Origin: JANNSW01 sp031431235
GTDB lineage: Bacteria > Pseudomonadota > Alphaproteobacteria > Rhizobiales > Hyphomicrobiaceae
NCBI GenBank assembly: GCA_031431235.1
Contig: JANPDA010000092.1
Location: 1-11,186 of the forward strand
Length of the DNA stretch: 11,186 nucleotides
Direction of reading: 5' to 3'
This document shows positions 1 to 5,552 of the stretch, one piece after another. The translations under genes and the position numbers were made by a program. The notes below the pieces were generated by a model. The model worked only from the letters and a program-made list of their open reading frames with translations, had not been told where the DNA came from and ran no database searches. How positions within the stretch are numbered: position 1 is the first letter of the stretch; each line of letters starts with the position of its first letter.

Positions 1-1838
1 GGCAGCAGCGAGGTGCCAGCGATCGCCATGGCCATCGCGATACCCTCGGAATTCTGCTCGATCCGCTCGCGCTGGTCCTTCACGTCGGCTTCGAGGTTGG
101 TGACCCGGCCATCGATCTGCTTGACGTCGTTCTGCAATCCCCCGATCGCCGTGCCGTGTCCCGCGACCGTCGTCTGCAGTGTGTTGATCGCGCCCGTATG
201 CTCGTTGATGGTCGTCGTGTGCTGGTTGAGCGTGGTTGTGTGCTGGTTGATGGTCGTGGTGTGACCCTGCACGGTCGTCGTCAGGTTGGAGACATTGGTC
301 TCGGTCGACGTGATCCGCGTCTCGTGATTGGCAGACGTTGTCCGCAGACTGGCGATGTCGGTGGTGTGCTGGCCGATCTGGGTGGTATGGCCCGATACCG
401 TCGTCGTGAGGCCGGCAATGTTGGCTTCAGCGCCGGTGAGCCGCGTGCCGATGGCGCCGATCTGGGTGGTGTGGCCAGCGACGGTCGTGGAAAGCGAGGC
501 GACCGTTCCCTCGGTGGCCGTCTGGCGGGCATCGAGCGCGCTGATCGCGGTGGTGTTGGCGCCGATCTGGGTCGTGTGTCCAGCAACGGTCGCGCCGAGT
601 GCCGTGACGGTGCCCACCGCGGCCGTCACCCGCGTATCGAGCGTGCCGATCTGCGTGGTGTGGCCGTTGACCGTCGTCGTCAGCGAGGTGATCGCCGTCG
701 TGTTCGCCCCAATCTGCGTGGTATGGCCGGCGAGCGTCGTGTCGTGGGCATCGAGTCTCGTCTCGTGCTCGCCGACCGTCACCTGCAGGGCCGCGATGTC
801 AGAGAAAATGTCTCCCCCGTCGGTCGCGAGATTGCCCGAGGCGTCGGTGGTGACGACCTGCAGGCGGCCCGACTGTGCGGTGGTGCTGGCCGCCGCCGTC
901 AACCCGCGCGCGGTGATCGTATTGGCGCCATCGCCGAGCATGATCTGCTCGGCACGCGTGGTCGCGACCCCGGTGCCGATCGCGACCGATCCCGCAAAGC
1001 CCGCTGTCGCGCCCTGGCCGAGGGCGACGGCATCTGCCGCACTCGCCCGCGCACCCTGGCCAACGGCGGTCGACTGGTTGGCGGATGCCTGCGAGCCCTG
1101 GCCGATCGCCATCGCCCCGATCCCGCTCGCCTGCGCCGCCATGCCGACACTGAGCGCGAGGTCGCCGGTCGCCGCGCTCGATGCCCCCAGGGCAGTGGAG
1201 GCAACGCCGTTGGCGCGCGCACCCTGGCCGAGGGAGGCCGAGTTGCTGCCGGCGGCGAGCGAGCCCTGACCGACCGCGGTGCCATTGTCGCCGCTCGCTT
1301 GGGCAGCCTGGCCGAAGGCGGCGGAGAGGTCGCCGGAGGCCGAGCTTCCCGCGCCTGCCGCTGTCGCTGCTGCACCACTGGAGAGCGCCGCCTGGCCGAG
1401 TGCCGTGCTGCTGGTGCCGCTCGCGTCGGCACCCTGACCGAGCGCCGTCGCGTTGTCGGCGGCAGCGGCCGAGTTCTGTCCAATGCTGGTTGCAAGCGCT
1501 CCGAGGGCTTCGCTCGATTGCCCGAAGGCGCTCGAGTGCAGCCCGCTCGCGACCGCCGAGCTGCCGACGGCCGTCGACTGGAAGCCCGAGGCGCTGGCCG
1601 AAAGACCGCAGGCAAGCGCACTCTGGCCGGTTCCCGCAATGCAGGCCTGGGCGAGAGCCGGCGCACTGCCGAGCCCGAGCAGGACTGGCAAGGCGAACGG
1701 AGCGGCGATGGCAGCTCCGATGCGGCGCAGGCGCAACGAAGCCGGCGGGGGCGGCAACGGACGTCCTGGCAGGCTGACAACGGGCGAAGCGATCCGCACG
1801 GCGCACGCGCGCGGCGGCAGAGAGCCTGATCGGTACAA
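1..1838 (-). CDS. Trimeric autotransporter adhesin (YadA/Hep_Hag type), C-terminus cut off by the window edge
   Basis: The minus-strand frame is open from the stop codon at 1919-1917 down to base 1, giving about 612 residues. No in-frame ATG lies near the N-terminus. The start chosen is TTG at 1838, which has GGAG 8 nt upstream (1850-1847). GTG at 1799 and TTG at 1736 are alternatives, and the last would give a compact classical signal peptide. A hydrophobic segment ends in ALAQA at about residue 65. Residues 66-300 form the head, with about 14-residue repeats of the type STAVGxxAxASG. A neck-like segment (QVVTTDASGNLATDGG, about 325-345) follows. Residues 348-597 are an unbroken heptad coiled-coil stalk with VxGHTTQ and IxANTTA units. 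The last visible residues, EGIAMAMAIAGTSLLP, resemble the beginning of a YadA membrane anchor. Known role of the family: surface adhesion, with the anchor trimer as an outer-membrane pore. The ligand cannot be read from sequence. Confidence 0.9.
   Translation of the reverse strand, partial: MYRSGSLPPRACAVRIASPVVSLPGRPLPPPPASLRLRRIGAAIAAPFALPVLLGLGSAPALAQACIAGTGQSALACGLSASASGFQSTAVGSSAVASGLHSSAFGQSSEALGALATSIGQNSAAAADNATALGQGADASGTSSTALGQAALSSGAAATAAGAGSSASGDLSAAFGQAAQASGDNGTAVGQGSLAAGSNSASLGQGARANGVASTALGASSAATGDLALSVGMAAQASGIGAMAIGQGSQASANQSTAVGQGARASAADAVALGQGATAGFAGSVAIGTGVATTRAEQIMLGDGANTITARGLTAAASTTAQSGRLQVVTTDASGNLATDGGDIFSDIAALQVTVGEHETRLDAHDTTLAGHTTQIGANTTAITSLTTTVNGHTTQIGTLDTRVTAAVGTVTALGATVAGHTTQIGANTTAISALDARQTATEGTVASLSTTVAGHTTQIGAIGTRLTGAEANIAGLTTTVSGHTTQIGQHTTDIASLRTTSANHETRITSTETNVSNLTTTVQGHTTTINQHTTTLNQHTTTINEHTGAINTLQTTVAGHGTAIGGLQNDVKQIDGRVTNLEADVKDQRERIEQNSEGIAMAMAIAGTSLL
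185..797 (-). repeat. Degenerate heptad (21-nt) repeats encoding the adhesin stalk
   Basis: The stalk is written as successive 7-residue units with V, I or L at position a. The units VxGHTTQ-IGxxxTx recur at least five times. A run of near-identical units (INQHTTT, LNQHTTT, INEHTGA) lies at about 190-260, where the DNA shows a recurring tgtgctggttga-like word. The repeats are degenerate at nucleotide level but regular in length, so the coiled-coil register is never broken through this part. Confidence 0.8.
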
Positions 1839-1935
1839 GATACGAACTCCGACGGTGAAACGGGGTGGGATCGATCTTGCCGCACAATCGCGTGCAACAT
1901 TGATCGAATTGCACGCTTAAGTTGTAGCATTAATG

Positions 1936-1950
1936 TTAAGCTCGCGTTAA
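1936..1950. promoter_or_regulatory. Candidate CtrA-type site, TTAA-N7-TTAA, upstream of the adhesin
   Basis: The sequence is an exact TTAA, seven bases (gctcgcg), then TTAA, and the motif is nearly palindromic. It lies about 100 bp upstream of the adhesin start, in a patch with two more TTAA words (1917-1920, 1930-1933), which is striking in otherwise GC-rich DNA. TTAA-N7-TTAA is the established consensus of the alphaproteobacterial cell-cycle regulator CtrA. Use by the adhesin promoter is inferred from position. The 129-bp gap between the adhesin start and the end of the next gene holds no other gene. Confidence 0.5.
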
Positions 1951-1967
1951 CGGGAGCCAGCTCGCGA

Positions 1968-2792
1968 TCAAGGCTCGAGCCCGCCCGGGCCGATCCAAGA
2001 CCGCCAGCGTTTCTCCCCAATCAGGCAATCGACAGGCTCGGGTGGGGCTGAACGCTGGGCGATCCGAACCAGGCGCGGCACGAGACCCGCGACCTCGAGC
2101 AACAGCTTGCGGCGGATCGCGATCGCAAATCCATCGGCCTCGTGAACAGTCACGATGAACGCCCCGACTCCCCCGATCACGCAATCGCGGTAGTAGCGAT
2201 CGAGGTGCTCATAGTCGAAGATGCCGCCCGACATGGCCTCGTGGATCTGGATCGGCAAACCGTTGATGACGATCCCCTCGGCGACCAGCCGATCGCGCGC
2301 GTTGGCAACCGGCTCACCGGAGTTGTTGGGCCCATCGCCCGAGATATCGATCACGCGGCGCCGCCCGGCAAACCTGTTGGTCGCGAACAGCTGGCCGGAA
2401 AAGGCGAGCGCACGCGAGATCGAGGTATGATCGAGCGAGCGCGGCTCGCCGGCTGCTATCTCCGCGGCAAAGCTCTCCGCGCTCGCGCTGTCGGCGATCA
2501 GTCGCCAGGGCACGATCACGAGCTGCGAGCGGCGCCCCGCCCATTCGACATAGGTGACGGCGATCCGCTTGTTGGCGCCGTCGCGAACGGCCTCGATCAG
2601 CAGGGTATCGCGAAACGCCGCCGCATAGCCCTGCCGCTGCAGCAACTGCTCGTCCTCGTCCATCGAGCGCGAGACATCGACCGCCAGCACCAGCTCGAGA
2701 TCGACGGCCAGGTCCGCGGCAATGGCTGGCCCGCTCGCGTAAGCGAGGGAGAGCGCCGCAAGGAGGCCTGCCAGGAGCGATCGAGCCCGCAT
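1968..2792 (-). CDS. Secreted DUF1194 / von Willebrand factor A domain protein
   Basis: This is a 274-residue protein from the ATG at 2792. The frame continues 20 codons upstream to 2852, but the start at 2792 gives a clean signal peptide (MRARSLLAGLLAALSLAYA..., predicted cleavage after AIA at residue 25). The mature part begins with a Rossmann-like VWA strand LELVLAVDVSRSMD that carries the metal-ion site DxSxS (D39, S41, S43). Further likely metal-site residues are T123 (DHTSIS) and the aspartates of DISGDG near 149-153. Length and motifs match the DUF1194 family of exported proteins in Rhizobiales. VWA domains usually bind a protein or ligand through a bound divalent cation, but no role is established for this family. 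It is transcribed away from the aldehyde dehydrogenase and ends 129 bp before the adhesin start, so it is probably a separate unit. Confidence 0.88.
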   Translation of the reverse strand: MRARSLLAGLLAALSLAYASGPAIAADLAVDLELVLAVDVSRSMDEDEQLLQRQGYAAAFRDTLLIEAVRDGANKRIAVTYVEWAGRRSQLVIVPWRLIADSASAESFAAEIAAGEPRSLDHTSISRALAFSGQLFATNRFAGRRRVIDISGDGPNNSGEPVANARDRLVAEGIVINGLPIQIHEAMSGGIFDYEHLDRYYRDCVIGGVGAFIVTVHEADGFAIAIRRKLLLEVAGLVPRLVRIAQRSAPPEPVDCLIGEKRWRSWIGPGGLEP

Positions 2793-2831
2793 GCCTCGCA
2801 CTCTTTCACGTCCGTACCGGCAAGGAAAGTA

Positions 2832-2864
2832 TGCAACAGCTGAGGGTTGCACTCCGTGTCGGAG
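2832..2864. promoter_or_regulatory. Two adjacent inverted repeats in the divergent promoter region
   Basis: In the 119-bp region between the divergently transcribed DUF1194 and aldehyde dehydrogenase genes there is a perfect 6-bp inverted repeat, TGCAAC-N8-GTTGCA (2832-2851). It is followed directly by CTCCG-TGT-CGGAG (2852-2864). The first has the size of a helix-turn-helix regulator operator. The second could be an mRNA hairpin in the dehydrogenase leader. No regulator gene is adjacent, so the cognate protein is unknown. Confidence 0.4.
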
Positions 2865-2911
2865 CGCGACAGGGTGAGAGGCTGCAGCAAGCCGACTGAA
2901 GGAGCCCCGCC

Positions 2912-4396
2912 ATGACCGACCTCGCCCGCTACCAGATGCTGATCGACGGCGCCTGGGTCGATGCTTCCGACGGGGGCACGGCCATGAGCCTCAATCCGGC
3001 GACCGGGGAGGCCTGGGCCGAGGTGCCCGAAGCCTCCGCCGAGGACGTCGATCGCGCGGTCGAGGCGGCGGATCGCGCCTTCCGCGAAGGACCGTGGTCG
3101 AGGATGCTGCCAACCGAGCGCGGGCGCTGCTTGCGCCGTCTCGCCGACCTGCTCGTGACCAAATCCGAGGAGCTCGGCCGGCTCGAGACGATCGATACCG
3201 GCAAGCTGCTGAAGGAGACGCGTTTTCAGGCGAAGTACATCTCCGAGTTTTTCCACTTTTTCGCTGGCGCCGCCGACAAGATCTCGGGCGAGACGCTGCC
3301 GATCGACAAGCCCGACATGCTCGCCTTCACGCTGCGCGAGCCCTTGGGCGTCGTCGCCGCGATCGTGCCGTGGAACTCGCAACTGTTCCTGACTGCGGTC
3401 AAGCTCGGCCCGGCGCTCGCCGCCGGCAACACCGTCGTGCTGAAGGCCTCGGAGAACGCCCCCGTCGCCATGCTGGCGTTCGGCCGCTTGATCGAGGAAG
3501 CAGGCTTTCCCCCCGGCGTCGTCAACATCCTGAGCGGTCATGGCGAGCCATGCGGACGGGTGCTGACCTCTCATCCCCTGGTTGCGCGGGTGAGCTTCAC
3601 GGGCGGGCCCAATGCGGCGCGTCACGTGATCCGCAACTCGGCGGAAAACTTCGCGCAGGTCTCCCTCGAGCTCGGCGGCAAGTCACCGGTGATGGTGTTC
3701 GAGGACGCCGATCTCGACAGTGCCGTCAACGGCTCGATCAGCGGCATCTTCGGCGCGAGCGGCCAGAGCTGCGTCGCCGGCTCGCGCCTCTATCTGCAGG
3801 AGCGGATTGCTGACGAGTTCCTCGATCAGATGGTCGGGCAGGCGAGAACGATCGTGCTCGGCGATCCGCTGGAGGAAGCCACCCAGATGGGTCCGCTCGC
3901 AACCACCGGCCAGCTCGAGCGCATCGAGCGCGAGGTCGCTCATGCGCAAGAAGAGGGCGGCAAGCTGCTGGTCGGGGGCAGGCGCCCGCCGCACCTGAAC
4001 CGGGGCTGGTACTACGAGCCGACCATCATCGAGGCGCCGCGCCAATCGCTGCGCATCGTCGACACCGAGCTGTTCGGGCCGGTGCTGACGGTGTTGCGGT
4101 TCAAGACAGAGGAGGAGGTGATCGGGCTCGCCAACGATACCAAGCATGGACTGGCGTCCGGCATCTTCACCAAGGATGGTGCGCGAGCGATCCGTGTTGC
4201 CAAGGCGACCCGCGCCGGGATCGTCTGGATCAACACCTACCGCGCAGTCTCCCCGATTGCCGAGTTCGGCGGCTACAAGACCTCAGGCTTCGGGCGCGAG
4301 TCCGGTTTTCAGGCGCTGTGGGACTATACCCGTCCCAAGACCGTCTGGATCAACACCTCGACCGCACCGGTCGCGAACCCATTCGTCATGCGCTGA
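2912..4396 (+). CDS. NAD(P)-dependent aldehyde dehydrogenase
   Basis: This is a 494-residue protein of normal family length, with GAAGGAG (2898-2904) 7 nt before the ATG. It shows the ALDH landmarks in order: PWN with the oxyanion asparagine N155, VLKAS with the cofactor-binding lysine K178, the FTGG cofactor loop (most relatives have FTGS), the general base E253 in ELGGKS, and the nucleophile C287 in GQSCVAGSR. ELFGPV and the SGFGRESG region near the C-terminus follow. The family oxidises an aldehyde to its acid in the cytoplasm. The substrate is not readable from sequence. Because the next metabolic gene is a dimethylglycine/sarcosine dehydrogenase-like enzyme, an aldehyde from methylated-amine catabolism is a reasonable guess. 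It is separated from the first FAD-gene fragment by 176 bp, in which no gene or clear terminator was found. Confidence 0.93.
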   Translation: MTDLARYQMLIDGAWVDASDGGTAMSLNPATGEAWAEVPEASAEDVDRAVEAADRAFREGPWSRMLPTERGRCLRRLADLLVTKSEELGRLETIDTGKLLKETRFQAKYISEFFHFFAGAADKISGETLPIDKPDMLAFTLREPLGVVAAIVPWNSQLFLTAVKLGPALAAGNTVVLKASENAPVAMLAFGRLIEEAGFPPGVVNILSGHGEPCGRVLTSHPLVARVSFTGGPNAARHVIRNSAENFAQVSLELGGKSPVMVFEDADLDSAVNGSISGIFGASGQSCVAGSRLYLQERIADEFLDQMVGQARTIVLGDPLEEATQMGPLATTGQLERIEREVAHAQEEGGKLLVGGRRPPHLNRGWYYEPTIIEAPRQSLRIVDTELFGPVLTVLRFKTEEEVIGLANDTKHGLASGIFTKDGARAIRVAKATRAGIVWINTYRAVSPIAEFGGYKTSGFGRESGFQALWDYTRPKTVWINTSTAPVANPFVMR

Positions 4397-4557
4397 GGCC
4401 GGCATCATCACTCGGACGCCAGGGATGTCGATCGGTAACCGGCACGGTCATACTCGTCGTTGGCACGCCATGCTCTGCGATCCCTCGCCCCTCCCTTCCC
4501 ATCGTGCTGGCGGCGGTCTAAGCAGGCGCAAACAGAAATGGGCCGGCGGCCACGCGC

Positions 4558-4567
4558 GAGGAGGAGG
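4558..4567 (+). promoter_or_regulatory. Strong ribosome binding site in front of the truncated FAD-gene copy
   Basis: GAGGAGGAGG lies 5 nt before the ATG at 4573. It is a much better Shine-Dalgarno sequence than the CCGGAG in front of the intact gene (5425-5430). It may therefore be the original translation signal of the FAD oxidoreductase gene, now left with a 67-codon stub. Confidence 0.5.
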
Positions 4568-4572
4568 TTCCC

Positions 4573-4776
4573 ATGAAATCCCACACCAAGGTCGCCGTGA
4601 TCGGTGGCGGCGTCGTCGGCTGCAGCGTGCTCTATCATCTGACGAAGGCCGGTTGGAAGGACGTGATGCTGATCGAGCGGGCGCGGCTCGTCGCGGGCCC
4701 GACCTGGCATGCAGCCGTCGGGTTCCTCAAGCTCAACGGCGCCCCCACCGTCGTCACGGCCGAGGTGCATGGTTAG
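4573..4776 (+). pseudogene. 5' fragment of an FAD/GcvT-type oxidoreductase gene (truncated duplicate)
   Basis: The 67 codons begin identically to the intact gene at 5437. Bases 4573-4688 match 5437-5552 without a single difference, starting exactly at the ATG. The following stretch is still recognisably homologous (LVAGPTWHAAVGFLKLNG against LAAGSTWHAAGGFHTLNG) but diverges sharply at nucleotide level. Similarity fades near 4755 and a TAG closes the frame at 4774. The fragment keeps the GxGxxG dinucleotide-binding motif and the TWHAA histidine where FAD is attached in dimethylglycine and sarcosine dehydrogenases, but nothing after that. It may still be translated as a 67-residue peptide because its ribosome binding site is strong. 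It is best read as the stub of a former paralogue, or as the left part of a duplication made when the DUF433/DUF5615 module arrived. Confidence 0.8.
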
Positions 4777-4845
4777 TGTTCCCCGAATGCGGCTCGTTGT
4801 GCTAAAGCTGGGCGCGCAAGGCGACCCAATACCCGGGACGGTACC

Positions 4846-5076
4846 ATGTCGAACCTTCTTACCCGCATCACCGTCAATCCAAAAGTCTGTGGCGGCCGGC
4901 CGTGCATTCGCGGCTATCGGATGCGCGTAACGGATGTGCTCGAGTTGCTGGCCGCGGGAGCGCCTCGCGAGGAAATCCTCGAGGATTATCCGTTCCTTGA
5001 GGATGACGACATCACAGCGGTTTTACTGTACGCGGCCCATGCGCACGATCATCCGATCCTTCGCGCGGCGGAGTGA
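4846..5076 (+). CDS. DUF433 family antitoxin
   Basis: This is a 76-residue protein with the typical DUF433 pattern: an N-terminal ITVNPKVCGGRPCIRGYRMRVTDVLELLAAG followed by EEILEDYPFLEDDDITAVLLYAA. The family folds as a winged helix-turn-helix and is usually the antitoxin and transcriptional autorepressor of a pair with a DUF5615 toxin, which is what follows here. Its stop codon overlaps the start of the toxin, so the two are translationally coupled. The ribosome binding site is weak (GGGACGG). The gene lies 69 bp after the end of the truncated FAD-gene fragment. Function is inferred from family and gene order. Confidence 0.88.
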   Translation: MSNLLTRITVNPKVCGGRPCIRGYRMRVTDVLELLAAGAPREEILEDYPFLEDDDITAVLLYAAHAHDHPILRAAE

Positions 5077-5405
5077 TGCGATTCCTGATCGATCCCCAGT
5101 TACCCGCCGCGCTTGGCGATTGCTTCGTCCACCACGGGTGCACCGCTGTACACGTTTTACATCTTGGACTTGCCCAATCCGAAGATGAAGACATCTGGCA
5201 CCACGCGACGACCGCTGGGTGTGTCATCATTTCGAAGGACGTCGATTTCGTCCGGATGCATGAAGCGTCCGCCGGTGGCCCGGCTGTCGTGTGGCTGCGC
5301 TATGGAAATCTGCGCAGGAAGCCGCTACTTGAGCGCTTCGCTGCTGACTTTCCAAACATTCTCGCCGCGCTGAATGCTGGCGAGCTGCTCGTCGAAGTCC
5401 ATTGA
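5076..5405 (+). CDS. DUF5615 family PIN-like toxin
   Basis: This is a 109-residue protein from the ATG at 5076, which shares one base with the antitoxin stop (TGATG). A GTG at 5073 is the alternative start. It begins RFLIDPQLPAALG, the characteristic N-terminal strand with an aspartate (D6) in DUF5615 / Mut7-C-like PIN proteins. It continues with the conserved pattern EDEDIWHHAT, then IISKDVDFVRMH and VVWLRYGN. The family is a PIN-like putative ribonuclease toxin kept in check by the DUF433 partner. It ends 31 nt before the start of the intact FAD oxidoreductase gene with no terminator between them, so read-through into that gene is expected. Confidence 0.88.
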   Translation: MRFLIDPQLPAALGDCFVHHGCTAVHVLHLGLAQSEDEDIWHHATTAGCVIISKDVDFVRMHEASAGGPAVVWLRYGNLRRKPLLERFAADFPNILAALNAGELLVEVH

Positions 5406-5436
5406 TACGGAATCCTGCCCAACTCCGGAGCCCCTC

Positions 5437-5552
5437 ATGAAATCCCACACCAAGGTCGCCGTGATCGGTGGCGGCGTCGTCGGCTGCAGCGTGCTCTATC
5501 ATCTGACGAAGGCCGGTTGGAAGGACGTGATGCTGATCGAGCGGGCGCGGCT
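5437..5552 (+). repeat. 116-bp perfect direct repeat of 4573-4688
   Basis: The first 116 bases of the intact FAD gene, from the A of the ATG, are identical to 4573-4688. Only one further base (C) matches to the left of the ATG. To the right, identity drops abruptly although homology at protein level continues. The two copies are 864 bp apart in the same orientation, with the DUF433/DUF5615 module between them. Confidence 0.95.

Noticed and set aside
156..1829. A long plus-strand open frame (557 codons, Arg/Gly-rich) and other long frames over the adhesin
   Set aside because: They are antisense or shifted readings of the GC-rich adhesin repeats. The minus-strand frame running off base 1 gives a coherent signal peptide, head, neck and stalk.
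799..2020. Two minus-strand frames of about 370 codons with apparent ATG starts
   Set aside because: They are the other two minus-strand frames over the adhesin, arginine-rich and without domain features.
4408..4770. Minus-strand frame sharing a long identical segment with a minus-strand frame at 5227-6183
   Set aside because: The similarity is the antisense of the 116-bp direct repeat, not a shared protein domain.
4832..4845. Short inverted repeat TACC-N6-GGTA just before the DUF433 gene
   Set aside because: Four-base arms are expected by chance in GC-rich DNA; too weak to call an operator.
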